Shown here in pieces: positions 54,643 to 63,411 of a stretch of 64,000 nt of DNA (within the stretch, counting starts at the first letter, position 1; the number at the start of each line of letters is the position of its first letter). The stretch spans positions 1,984,001-2,048,000 of the forward strand of contig BSYQ01000003.1 in NCBI GenBank assembly GCA_030272585.1. The letters are read 5' to 3'. The position numbers and the translations under genes were made by a program. A model generated the notes under the pieces. That model was not told the origin of the DNA. It did no database searches and saw nothing but the letters and a program-made list of their open reading frames with translations. Origin of the DNA: Bryopsis sp. KO-2023. Its lineage: Eukaryota > Chlorophyta > Ulvophyceae > Bryopsidales > Bryopsidaceae.

Positions 54643-56559
54643 ATGGTTGGAATCAACTCTGCCGACAAATACCGTGCCCCCAAGCTCGAAAAGTTTGACG
54701 GGAAGAAACCCCCAGCCGCCGAATGGTTTAAAACCGTGGAGGCTACGGCCACGGCGCAAAACTGGCCATCTCGCTCAAAAGTCAGTCGGGCTAAAGCCAA
54801 TTTCACGCACGGAGCGGCTCGATGGGCGACGGCTCTCCCAGAAGATATGAGCTGGGAGAACTTCAGGAAAAAGTTCATGAAGAGGTGGCTGGGAGCCACG
54901 GACGATCTGATGAGTGAGCTAACTCGGCGTCGTCAACGGCCGACGGAAACGGTGGAGGATTTCGCAGACGCCCTTCGAGGCTTAGCAGAAGATATTACAG
55001 ACATACAGACTGCGACACGCACCGACGGCGCTACTCCGATTACGCTGAACGACGAGTTTCTTCGTCATATCTTTCAGGTTGGAATACCTTCGAAAATTAG
55101 GGATGCTATAGCCCCTCTCCAACACCAGAACTTCGATGAGGTGGTGAATGCTGCAAAGGCAGTAGAAGGGTTAGGTATGAATAAGAAAAGAGGAGCCCCA
55201 GACAGCACAGATTCTGATTCTGATACAGAAAAGAATACTGGACAGACTTCAGACTCAAAAGAAGACAAACTTTTGAGTAAAGTGATGAACAAAGTCCAGA
55301 AAGTATTAGATGGGCAGATCAGCAAAATCTATGCAGCTCTTCCAGCTCCAGAAGAGAGACTGCAGGAATGGAGGAAGAAAGTGAATGGGGGAGCTTCAGG
55401 GAACAGAGGTGGAGGGAGACAGACTTTTGGGGGCAGCAGGCCCAGGGGCTACTATAGTCCTTTATTGAATAGGGATTTGATGCTGGGGGATTGCTGGAAT
55501 TGTGGAGTACCAGGACACAGATGGGGAAGGTGCCCTCAGAAAAAGGCGGGAGTGTCCTACAGCCTCCAGTACAGGGCAGGCAACACTCCTTTAGTTGTTC
55601 AGGAAAAAGACTTAAGGAACTTTAGAACTCAGGGCCCTCAAATGAACATGGTAGAAGGAAAGACTTCAGGAGGGGAAAACAAGTATAGGATGGGGAACAA
55701 ACATGCTCTGACAGATGCTCAGGCCTTCCTGGACAAGACTGAGTTGCCAGTACCTCTAAAAACATTTATGTTTTACTCCCCTGAACTCAGGGAGGCTATT
55801 ATGAGGGAGGCAGAGTTAATGACATCAGTGGATGCTGGGGTGACCCAACCCCTCCACTTTGAACCGGAAATCAGTGGCCAGGGGACTGAGAACAAAGAGG
55901 TGAGCATGTTGGAGGTTGACACCCTGCAAAGAGAGGATGCCTCCAGGAACACCCCTGCCAAGTGTGCCATTAGGATCAAAGGGGAGACATTAGAAGCAGT
56001 GGTGGACACTGGGGCTAGCCACAGTTGCATCTCAAAGGCGACTGTAGAAAAGCTTGACCTGGTGGGGCAGGTCTTACCCTCTGAATGGGTTTTTAGGACT
56101 GCCTCTGGGGAAATAGCCACCTCCCTTGGGTACCTCCCCAAGCTCTTTGTAAACATAGGAGGGACAGGCTCCTATAACTCTTTTATGGTTACAGACACAG
56201 ACACCTGCTGTGTGCTGCTGGGGATAGACTTCTTAAAATCTATCAGGGCTATGATAATGCTGGGACCACAGCAAATATTTTATCATAAGGGAAATGGGAA
56301 GATGGGGGCTATCCCTCTCAAGACAGAGGAGAAACAAATCCTGGAGACAGAGGAAACAGTCCAGGCAGCAGTAGGGAAAAAGAGAAAAGGAGGGAAGCTG
56401 ACCCAGGAGAAAAAGGTCAGGTTTGACACCACCCCTGAAACCATCCCAAAGGAAGCTCCACATAGCCCTTTGCCATCAGGATTTGGACAGAGGAGTGCCC
56501 CAGCCACAGGAGTATTGAAAAACAAGGGAGAAGAAGGACCTTCAAAGGATTTTCACTAA
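54643..56559 (+). CDS. Retroelement gag-protease
   Basis: 638 codons. The N-terminal ~200 residues form a retrotransposon gag (capsid) domain (YRAPKLEKFDGKKPPAAEWF, then ENFRKKFMKRWLG and ETVEDFADALRGL). A zinc knuckle CWNCGVPGHRWGRC (CX2CX4HX4C) sits at residues 284-297. An aspartic protease has the active site VVDTGASHSC (Asp455) and later LLGIDFL. Gag packages the RNA, and protease matures the polyprotein. The first ~170 codons are CpG-rich; from about 55140 on, CpG nearly vanishes (I count three in the remaining ~1.4 kb) and Arg is almost always AGA/AGG. The start has a strong context (A at -3, G at +4). The 3' end overlaps the RT frame. Confidence 0.9.
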   Translation: MVGINSADKYRAPKLEKFDGKKPPAAEWFKTVEATATAQNWPSRSKVSRAKANFTHGAARWATALPEDMSWENFRKKFMKRWLGATDDLMSELTRRRQRPTETVEDFADALRGLAEDITDIQTATRTDGATPITLNDEFLRHIFQVGIPSKIRDAIAPLQHQNFDEVVNAAKAVEGLGMNKKRGAPDSTDSDSDTEKNTGQTSDSKEDKLLSKVMNKVQKVLDGQISKIYAALPAPEERLQEWRKKVNGGASGNRGGGRQTFGGSRPRGYYSPLLNRDLMLGDCWNCGVPGHRWGRCPQKKAGVSYSLQYRAGNTPLVVQEKDLRNFRTQGPQMNMVEGKTSGGENKYRMGNKHALTDAQAFLDKTELPVPLKTFMFYSPELREAIMREAELMTSVDAGVTQPLHFEPEISGQGTENKEVSMLEVDTLQREDASRNTPAKCAIRIKGETLEAVVDTGASHSCISKATVEKLDLVGQVLPSEWVFRTASGEIATSLGYLPKLFVNIGGTGSYNSFMVTDTDTCCVLLGIDFLKSIRAMIMLGPQQIFYHKGNGKMGAIPLKTEEKQILETEETVQAAVGKKRKGGKLTQEKKVRFDTTPETIPKEAPHSPLPSGFGQRSAPATGVLKNKGEEGPSKDFH

Positions 56560-58187
56560 GGTCAGAGGTCAGGCCTGGTGACCTCAGGGGTGTGGCCACA
56601 GGGCTACACAAGTTTACTACTAGGGGAGTGCCTCCTCAGGAATCAGTGTTGGTGGCACAGGAGGAAAAGATATCTACTTTTGCTGACTTGAACATAGGAA
56701 AAAGTCTTTCCAGAGATGAAAGAAGGGCAGTGGAGAAGTTATGCAAGAGTAGGAGGGAGGCCTGGTCTCTAAGTGAATACGAGATAGGCTCCTTTAAAAA
56801 TCATAGCTATGAAATAGAAACTGGCACAGCCAGGCCTGTAGCCAGGAGACAGTATAGAGTCAGTGAATTCCAGAAAGGGGAAATAGAAAGACAGTTAGAA
56901 GGGTTGCTGAAAGTAGGGGTAGTTAGACCCAGCCCAGGGTCACCCTGGTCTTCACCCACCCTCCTGGTTCCTAAGAAGGCTCCAGGGAAGTGGAGGTGGT
57001 GTGTAGACTTTAGGGATCTAAACAATTTAGTGGAGGCAGATCAGTACCCTCTGCCATTGATTGATGAGCTACTGGATGGGCTGGGAGGAAGAAAATATTA
57101 TTCTAGTTTAGATTTGAAATCAGGGTACTGGCAGTTACCCCTAGCAGAGGAGGATAGGAAAAAAACAGCCTTCAGAACTTCCTCTGGGTTGTATGAATGG
57201 GTTAGGTGTCCTCAGGGACTAAAAACAATGCCAGAGGCTTTCCAGAGAGTTATGGATTCTCTATTTGGTCATTTAGAAGGGGTCCAGGTTTATTTAGATG
57301 ATATAGTGATTTTTAGTTACACCTTCCAGGAACACCTGGAAACTCTGAAAAAGGTGTTAGAAATTCTGGAGAAAGAGGGAGCCAAGCTATCCATAGAAAA
57401 GTGTTTTCTATTTCAGGAGGAAATAGAATACTTAGGACACCACATTACTAAAGCTGGCTTCAGCCCCCAGGAGGATAAGATGGCCTCTATAGCCAGACTA
57501 AAGACACCTACTACTGTCACCCAAGTTAGGTCTTTCCTAGGACTTACTGGATACTACAGAAGACATGCTCCAGACTATGCTAGGAGGGCAGGAGCTCTGA
57601 CAGAACTCACTAAGGAAGGAGTACCCTTCCTCTGGACTTGGAGATGTGAATATTCATGGAGGCTGCTGAAAAAGATGCTTACAACAGCTCCAGTAGTGAC
57701 TACTCTAAGGAGGGAAGGGGAGGTGTTCTTATGCACTGACTGGAGTCAGTATGCTATAGCAGGAGTATTAGGTCAGATTCAGGAGGGGCAGGAAAAGGTA
57801 ATCGCCTACTTCTCTAAAAAGAATAGTGAAACAGAAGCTAGATATGCTCCTAGTCAAGGGGAGGCTATGGCAGTGATTAAGACTATTAGAAAATTTAGTT
57901 ACTATTTGACAGGAAGGAAGTTTACTTTATTTACTGACTGTGGGGCTTTGATCTGGCTTATGGGTTCTAAACACTTATCCAACATGATGGCCAGATGGGT
58001 TTTAGAATTACAAGGGTTTGATTTCAAGGTAGTCCATAAGCCTGGGAAGCACCATGTCAATGCAGATGCATTGTCCAGGCTTGTGATGAATAGAGAAAAG
58101 AAAAAGGAGGCTCAGGGTCGGCCTACAGTGTCTGATCGTTTACTCTTAGGAAAAACAGTGAAAATAGGGGAGTCTGGGAAGAAGTGA
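56466..58187 (+). CDS. Retroelement reverse transcriptase-RNase H
   Basis: The open frame runs from 56466 (after a TAG) to 58187, with no ATG before the RT domain; the first near-start is GTG at 56592. It overlaps gag-protease by 94 bases in the -1 frame, so a frameshift fusion is likely. Counting from the GTG, RT carries SPTLLVPKKAPGKWRWCVDF, PQGLKTMPEAFQ, and the catalytic VYLDDIVIFS (Asp236, Asp237). Ty3-type RNase H follows with CTDWSQYAIAGVLG (Asp383), SQGEAMAVIKTI and FTDCGAL, ending HHVNADALSRL. It stops soon after RNase H instead of continuing into integrase. Nearly CpG-free: about four CpG in 1.6 kb. Confidence 0.9.
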   Translation, partial: PFAIRIWTEECPSHRSIEKQGRRRTFKGFSLRSEVRPGDLRGVATGLHKFTTRGVPPQESVLVAQEEKISTFADLNIGKSLSRDERRAVEKLCKSRREAWSLSEYEIGSFKNHSYEIETGTARPVARRQYRVSEFQKGEIERQLEGLLKVGVVRPSPGSPWSSPTLLVPKKAPGKWRWCVDFRDLNNLVEADQYPLPLIDELLDGLGGRKYYSSLDLKSGYWQLPLAEEDRKKTAFRTSSGLYEWVRCPQGLKTMPEAFQRVMDSLFGHLEGVQVYLDDIVIFSYTFQEHLETLKKVLEILEKEGAKLSIEKCFLFQEEIEYLGHHITKAGFSPQEDKMASIARLKTPTTVTQVRSFLGLTGYYRRHAPDYARRAGALTELTKEGVPFLWTWRCEYSWRLLKKMLTTAPVVTTLRREGEVFLCTDWSQYAIAGVLGQIQEGQEKVIAYFSKKNSETEARYAPSQGEAMAVIKTIRKFSYYLTGRKFTLFTDCGALIWLMGSKHLSNMMARWVLELQGFDFKVVHKPGKHHVNADALSRLVMNREKKKEAQGRPTVSDRLLLGKTVKIGESGKK

Positions 58188-58477
58188 AAGTTTATTCTAG
58201 AGGAGGACTAGTAGGAGGCCATATTTCGTGAATTTTCTGGGATAGAGTTTATTAGGAGGCACAGGACTGGAATAGGAAAGATAGAAGTTAATCCAAGAGA
58301 ACTCCAGGAGAGGAGGGAGTGCCTGGGATAAAACAAGTCGTGTTTAGACTTCTTAAAGCGAACGCAGTCTAGGAAAAAGTATACTGGAATAAGTTTGTCG
58401 AAAAACAACACAGAGTTCAGTAAAACAGGAGTTCGAAAGTTAAGGGTTTAGAAAAACACTCGGAGAACAAGGAAGAT
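58188..58477. other. Spacer before frame X
   Basis: Purine-rich, no coding frame. CpG reappears near 58326-58370, shortly before the ATG of frame X. Confidence 0.4.
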
Positions 58478-58987
58478 ATGGACGCAACACAGGCCGCCGC
58501 TTTCGCCCACATTGTCGCTGTTCTGATAGCGTTGATCGTAGAGATGGAGGAGTTTGAAGAGGAACTTCGACAGCGTCTGCTCCAGGGGGAGTTTAGAATG
58601 AACCATACTGCTGAAAGAGAGACTGGAGTAAACGTCTCGAAGCTCGCTCAGTATACGGGCACGCTCATGACTTTGCGTGGCTTGCTGGAAGGATTCCGGG
58701 CGGGAGTTCTAACTGTGCCAGGCCCCCTTCGACCTACTCAACCGCAGATTACAGCGGCGCTGGCCCAGCCAATAGGAAATGCGCGAGAACAGGGCGGAGG
58801 AGGAGGAGTACCCCGCGACCTCCTCAACCTGCCGCGTTTCTACCCGGTGGCGCGAGTGGAGGCGAGGTTCGAGGAGAACGGGGATGGCGAGATGCAGGAG
58901 GTGCCTCCAGAGGGGCCGATAATGGTTTACTCCTCCGGGGAAGAGGAGAACGAGGGGGATGCGGGGGCACCAGGCCCCAGTAGTTAA
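58478..58987 (+). CDS. Retroelement frame X, unknown protein
   Basis: 169 codons with a strong start context (GATATGG). The N-terminus is an amphipathic helix (AAAFAHIVAVLIALIVEMEE) hydrophobic enough to be membrane-active. Next comes a helical region, a Gly-rich linker, and an acidic tail (YSSGEEENEGD) ending PGPSS. It is strongly CpG-rich, unlike the pol frames on both sides, with dozens of CpG in 510 bases. No similarity recognised. An envelope protein is unlikely: no signal peptide-cysteine-transmembrane layout. It might be a captured host gene or an accessory factor. Confidence 0.6.
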   Translation: MDATQAAAFAHIVAVLIALIVEMEEFEEELRQRLLQGEFRMNHTAERETGVNVSKLAQYTGTLMTLRGLLEGFRAGVLTVPGPLRPTQPQITAALAQPIGNAREQGGGGGVPRDLLNLPRFYPVARVEARFEENGDGEMQEVPPEGPIMVYSSGEEENEGDAGAPGPSS

Positions 58988-59766
58988 GGTCGTGGGTTAG
59001 GAAGTTTGGGTGGTTAGCTTGGGAGTTTGGGTTAAGAAGTTGATGTCAGGGTTGGGGTTGAGAAGTGGGTCTGTAAGCAGGATTCTGCCTTTTCTTTAAA
59101 ACAGTGATATAAGTCTCTTCAGAAATAGTTAAGACCCCTGGAACAGCTGAGTTCCACCCCTTAACTAACACCACTCTGAGTTTCTTTTCAATCCCTACTG
59201 AAAAGCAGGAAACCACTCTGCTCACAGCCAGTTAATCCCAAAGGTTTTAAAGTAAAGGTCTGCAGACTAGGGGTGGTCTCAGACAAAAGCTCAGATTCTC
59301 TAGAGATAAGGTATCCTGAAAAGGGAAACTCTAGGATTGAGGACTACAGTTTGGGTAAAACTGTACACACCTTGATTTATTATAAATCAATCCCTGTGAG
59401 GACCTCAGAACATATGTATTTAAAACGGTGTGGTGTTTGATCCAGCCTAGAAGTTGAGGTCACTTAAGAGGATAAGTGCTCTCTCCCAGAAACAGGACTA
59501 ATAGTTCAGAACCCTGGGATTAAACAACTGATGTCTAAAGTGACTAAGATGATGACCTTCAAAGCTTACAGCTTACAGCCAGCTCACAAGCCAGCTGTTC
59601 CAGCTGTTTCAACCTGAAGGATTTTGTATTTAAGTAGAAACCCTTAATATCTAGAGGAAAGGGCAAACACTGCTTTATCTACCCAGGATAAGCAACTTAA
59701 AAGCAAAAAGATAGAAGCCAGGAGGCTCTAGAAGAAGAAGTTAGTAGTCTGGTAGTAAAGCTACAG
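58988..59766. other. CpG-free non-coding spacer before integrase
   Basis: About 780 bases with stops in all frames and almost no CpG (one near 59424). The integrase frame opens only at 59701. Short direct repeats such as CAGCTTACAGC near 59568-59585. It could be an intron or a decayed linker. Confidence 0.45.
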
Positions 59767-61188
59767 ATGAGGAAGTTTGATGTGTGGAAGGACTCCTGCA
59801 CTCTTAGTCTTTTACAGAAAGACTTTGAGAAGTTTGCTGGATATTCCAGCCAGGAGAAAGCAGCTGCCAGGAAGAAAGAGATGAGATATCTCTGGGATCC
59901 AGAGACAGAGCAGCTATTCTTAAGAGACCCAGGAGGAGATAAAAAGAGAGAGGTGCCAGTGGAGGCTAGGAGACAGGAGCTAATTATGGAGGCACACATA
60001 GCAGTAGGACATGTGTCTGTGAAGGGAACTCTGGAGAAGCTCAGGGAGCACTACTTTTGGTATGGGATGGAAAAACAGACAAAAGAAACATTGGGGAAGT
60101 GTGAGACCTGCCAGGAGATCAGGCCAAAGTTTCTGATACAGCCTAGACTGCTCCAGACCCCAGCTGGCCTTCCGTTTTATCAGTGGGGGATGGATACATT
60201 TTCCATTAGGATGCCTGACACACAGGCTTTAGTGCATATCTTAGTAGTGGTGGACTATTTTACAAAATGGGCTGAGGCTGGAATAGTGGATGCAAAGAGT
60301 CCAATTTTTATAGCTCAGTTTCTATTCCAGAACATCATCTGTAGGTTTGGGGTTCCTAGATTCTTTCTATGTGATAATGGGACAGAGTTTAAGGGTTTAG
60401 TGTTAGATTTATGCAAGCAAGAGGGGATAGAGATTAAGAACACTAGTCCGAACCATCCCAGAACGAATGGGCTGGCGGAGAGATTAAATCAGACCCTGAA
60501 ACAGGGAATAGTGGGTAGGCTAAAAGAAAAGCAGGCAGAAGAGACACCCACCACAGGTGCACTCTTATTTTCAGTAAAGGATTTACAGGGGGCTTTATTA
60601 GACAGTCTTAGAGACTATAATAGCAGGGTAAAAGAAACAACAGGGTACAGCCCTTTTGAATTAGTATATATTAGGAGGCAGGTGAATAAAAGAGACTGGG
60701 CAGCTTATCAGTTAGGACAACAACTAGAGGAGTCTCAGAGAGATTTAGGGGGAGGATCCCAACCTCAAGGAGGAGGCTCTGGATCCCAGACTTTAGCTGA
60801 GAAAAGGGAAGAGGCAGTTTTATTAGATCCTGTGGTCCAGGAACTGCCAGTTCTGATCTCAGATAGGGAGTTAAAAGAGCTGAGTGAATTAAGAAAAAGG
60901 ATGGAAGAAAGAGCTAAGGAATCAATAGGAACAGCTCAGTATAGGCAGCAGAGGAACTATGGTGAAAAACTTAAAGAAAAAGAAAGAATAGAAGCTCTTA
61001 AAATAGGGGATTCGGTTTTAGTCAGAATTAAGACTTCTAAGAAGCTAGTGGTTAAAGCTCAGGCAGGATTTCGAATAGAGGAAATAGATAGAACAGGAGT
61101 TAGAGTTAAGGTCTCTAGGGGTACTCGACAGAGCCGGTGGGTGGCTCTAGAGGATGTCGCTGTACCCGGAGGAGAGCCTAGTACTTAG
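59767..61188 (+). CDS. Retroelement integrase
   Basis: 473 codons from the ATG; the frame is open from 59701. The zinc-binding HHCC module has HIAVGH (His77, His82) and KCETCQEI. The catalytic core has WGMDTFSI (Asp143), LCDNGTEF (Asp203) and HPRTNGLAERLNQ (Glu238), a complete DDE triad; by my count 34 residues separate the last two, one fewer than usual. A C-terminal GDSVLVRIKTSKK-type module follows. Integrase inserts the cDNA into the host genome. The start context is poor (C at -3, A at +4), so the protein may be made from a spliced or fused message with RT. CpG-poor until about 61050, then CpG-rich. Confidence 0.9.
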   Translation: MRKFDVWKDSCTLSLLQKDFEKFAGYSSQEKAAARKKEMRYLWDPETEQLFLRDPGGDKKREVPVEARRQELIMEAHIAVGHVSVKGTLEKLREHYFWYGMEKQTKETLGKCETCQEIRPKFLIQPRLLQTPAGLPFYQWGMDTFSIRMPDTQALVHILVVVDYFTKWAEAGIVDAKSPIFIAQFLFQNIICRFGVPRFFLCDNGTEFKGLVLDLCKQEGIEIKNTSPNHPRTNGLAERLNQTLKQGIVGRLKEKQAEETPTTGALLFSVKDLQGALLDSLRDYNSRVKETTGYSPFELVYIRRQVNKRDWAAYQLGQQLEESQRDLGGGSQPQGGGSGSQTLAEKREEAVLLDPVVQELPVLISDRELKELSELRKRMEERAKESIGTAQYRQQRNYGEKLKEKERIEALKIGDSVLVRIKTSKKLVVKAQAGFRIEEIDRTGVRVKVSRGTRQSRWVALEDVAVPGGEPST

Positions 61189-61357
61189 GAGAGTACTTTA
61201 GGAGAGTTTTACGGGGAAGCTTGGACCAAACTACTAGCGAGATATCCAAGAATAGAGAACAGTAGCGAGTGAGACGGGTTTTAAGGAGTGTCTTCGGGAG
61301 GTCAGGGATAAAGTTCTAAAAGATATTTCGTTAACGACGAAGACTTCGAAGGAAAGA
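61189..61357. other. CpG-rich spacer before frame Y
   Basis: Short, CpG-rich, no frame; possible internal promoter or leader for frame Y. Confidence 0.35.
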
Positions 61358-61819
61358 ATGGCAGGAACAATGTCCGAACGGCAGCTGAACGAGTGCATGG
61401 CGGCTGAAGTGCTCCGCCTTCGGACGGAGTTAGAAAAACAAAAGGGGGAGGTCACTAGGCGGCTCAAGCGGGCCTTTACGAACGAAACCGCAGCTGGGAG
61501 GACTGCGAGGGATTTACTCAGGCGACAGAAAATCGTCCTGTTAAGTAACTTAGAAAGTTTGGGAAGGATAGAAGAGTTTCAAAGTCGGCTGCGGAAAACT
61601 CAAGGGGAAGAGGAAATTCCGGAGGAGCGACTGCAGGAGGTGGTTCGCGAGAGGTCTAGGACTTCTGGGTGGCGACGACAAGATTCCAATCAAAAACGAC
61701 GACTGGAAGTCGTGGGTGACCTGCACGAGCAGGAGGTTAAGCGAGCGAGAGGAGAGGAGAGCGAGAGTGATGGGTTTGAAGTCACCGATAGTGAGAGCGA
61801 GGGAGAGAAGGGAGGTTGA
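61358..61819 (+). CDS. Retroelement frame Y, coiled-coil acidic-tail protein
   Basis: 153 codons with a strong start (AGAATGG). Predicted mostly alpha-helical with heptad-like segments (AAEVLRLRTELEKQKGEV), a basic middle (SGWRRQDSNQKRRLEVV) that could be a nuclear-localisation signal, and an acidic Ser/Glu tail (ESESDGFEVTDSESEGE). CpG-rich. No family recognised. Confidence 0.6.
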   Translation: MAGTMSERQLNECMAAEVLRLRTELEKQKGEVTRRLKRAFTNETAAGRTARDLLRRQKIVLLSNLESLGRIEEFQSRLRKTQGEEEIPEERLQEVVRERSRTSGWRRQDSNQKRRLEVVGDLHEQEVKRARGEESESDGFEVTDSESEGEKGG

Positions 61820-62049
61820 GACATCGGCAAGAGAGCTCTGGAGGATGTAGAACTCTGATTAAGTGAGGGAGAATATTGGGAGACCCCAACACATAGATAT
61901 GGAGTCAGCTTGAGAGGACATAGAGGAGTGTTTTAAACCCCAAGCCTCGAGGCATCGAATTCTTTCGACGGAGAAAAAGAAAACCAACGGAGCGGGAGGT
62001 TTTGCTTTTTGTTTAAAAAAAAAAAAAAAAAAAAAAAGGAGAAAAGAGG
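61820..62049. other. Spacer with A23 tract
   Basis: Contains 23 consecutive A at 62015-62037, ending 12 bases before frame Z. It resembles a retained poly(A) tail or a slippage-expanded run. Confidence 0.5.
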
Positions 62050-62448
62050 ATGGTTGAGTGGCGTCAAAGAGTGGAGGAAGCGATCGAGAGGATCGAGGCA
62101 GGGGCGGTGCAGTCCAGAGAGGGGGCTAGAGCACTGGAGGATTTATTTAGGGGAGAAGAGTCGTTGGCGGAGGAATATACTCGGAATCAGCTGAAATGGC
62201 AGGAGGAGCGACAAAAGCTCATCCAGGAAAACTCCGCCCTTCGACAGGCTGCAAGTGAGGGAGATGCGGGTTCTTCTAGTTCTGCTGCTCAGGTGATACT
62301 CCTGCAGCATGAACGAGATCAGCTGCTCTTACGAGTGGCTGAACTGGAGGAGTCGCTTCAGGCGGCTCAAGCCAGTATCGCGGCGGAGGATTTGGAAATG
62401 GTGAGGTTGCGACAGGAAGTCGTGGATCTCAAGGGGCAGCTGAGGTAG
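62050..62448 (+). CDS. Retroelement frame Z, long coiled-coil protein
   Basis: 132 codons with a good start (AGGATGG). Almost entirely heptad-rich coiled coil (VEEAIERIEAGAVQ, RDQLLLRVAELEESLQAAQ, VRLRQEVVDLKGQLR). It ends in TAG at 62446, but the same frame then continues open to 63411 (frame W), so Z and W may be one protein of about 453 residues interrupted by a single amber stop. No homologue recognised. Confidence 0.55.
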   Translation: MVEWRQRVEEAIERIEAGAVQSREGARALEDLFRGEESLAEEYTRNQLKWQEERQKLIQENSALRQAASEGDAGSSSSAAQVILLQHERDQLLLRVAELEESLQAAQASIAAEDLEMVRLRQEVVDLKGQLR

Positions 62449-62469
62449 ACGGATGCAGGAAAACGGCAG

Positions 62470-63411
62470 ATGGAGGAACAGAGAACCGCGAAGGGATTCA
62501 GTGTCGATGACAGCGATGACGATCACAACAGCGGCGGTGGTGGAGAAGAGCAAGGAGGGAATAGAGGAGATGGGGATGACATCGATCATGGAGGAGACAG
62601 AGAAGGAGGAGGATCTGGCAGAGTGGGAATCAGTGGAGGTGTTGCTGGAGAGGAAAGGAACGAAGGAGTGGAGGACCAGGACGGGATTGATCCCACGGGA
62701 GGACGAGAGGGAGGTAGTCAAGGCGGCAGCGGAATCAGAGAGAGGGTGGATCACAATGAGGGAGATGGAGGAACAGGTGCAAGGATCGAACAAGCACGGA
62801 TCAAAGAGGAGGAGGACAATCCCGGCGGGGACTGGGTTGATGGGAACTGCTTTTTCTGCAGATCGCGAAATGCAGTGAAACCCATCGGCGGGGCATGTTC
62901 TCGGCACCAAGCCTGTCACCGGATTGGTTGTCGAGACCGTGCCTGGCTGGCGGGGAGCCTGGAGCTGGACATGGATGAAAGGGGCATGGGGATTTTTCGC
63001 AGGATATACGCTCCCGAAGCATCGATCGCACCGCCGGCCAACTTCTCCGATCAGACATGTTCTCTATGTCGATTGATCGGAGGAGCAAATAATTTCCGCT
63101 CCATCTACCCGGCGACCTCTCGACCCCGTTTGGAAATCAACCGCGCCACGCATCGAGCTCGGAGTCATGTGCGAGCGGATCAGCTCCCAGGAGCGTGGGT
63201 CGACAATGAGCAGCAGAGCCATCCAGTGGAGACCCTATTGGATGAGAGATTGATCGAAATCCATGGGGCTACCAATCCTCCACTCTCCCGAAAGAGGACT
63301 GCTCGAAAAGGAGCAACATCAGCAGCTGCAGCACCCAGCAAACGACAAAGAGGACCCAGTTGTAACCCCAAACCACGTCGCCTCGACCAATTTTGTCACC
63401 TCCAGGGCTAG
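62470..63411 (+). CDS. Retroelement frame W, possible zinc-binding basic protein
   Basis: 313 codons, in the same frame as Z. The first ~115 residues are Gly/Asp/Glu-rich and lie over a second open frame (62453-62878), so either reading may be the coding one there. Then follow two cysteine clusters, CFFCRSRNAV...CSRHQACHRIGC and DQTCSLCRL, suggestive of zinc binding, and a basic C-terminus (SRKRTARKGATSAAAAPSKR) like a nuclear-localisation signal. No family recognised. It may act in the nucleus with the cDNA; this is inference. Confidence 0.5.
   Translation: MEEQRTAKGFSVDDSDDDHNSGGGGEEQGGNRGDGDDIDHGGDREGGGSGRVGISGGVAGEERNEGVEDQDGIDPTGGREGGSQGGSGIRERVDHNEGDGGTGARIEQARIKEEEDNPGGDWVDGNCFFCRSRNAVKPIGGACSRHQACHRIGCRDRAWLAGSLELDMDERGMGIFRRIYAPEASIAPPANFSDQTCSLCRLIGGANNFRSIYPATSRPRLEINRATHRARSHVRADQLPGAWVDNEQQSHPVETLLDERLIEIHGATNPPLSRKRTARKGATSAAAAPSKRQRGPSCNPKPRRLDQFCHLQG

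Larger units (their letters stand above)
53605..63411 (+). mobile_element. Ty3/gypsy-like retroelement with extra open frames
   Basis: Order: TATA box, ~1-kb leader, gag-protease, RT-RNase H, frame X, integrase, frames Y, Z and W. All frames read left to right. The three core frames are long and undamaged, so the copy looks young. Canonical Ty3 elements keep protease, RT, RNase H and integrase in one polyprotein and end soon after integrase. Here integrase is detached and at least four additional frames occur. LTRs are not defined: the TATA regions at 53605 and 63692 do not resemble each other, so the right end probably lies outside the window or belongs to something else. The limits given are the outermost features I can support. 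Confidence 0.75.

Noticed and set aside
58478-58987. Frame X as an envelope gene
   Set aside because: No signal peptide, cysteine pattern or C-terminal membrane anchor; the hydrophobic segment is N-terminal and followed by an acidic tail.
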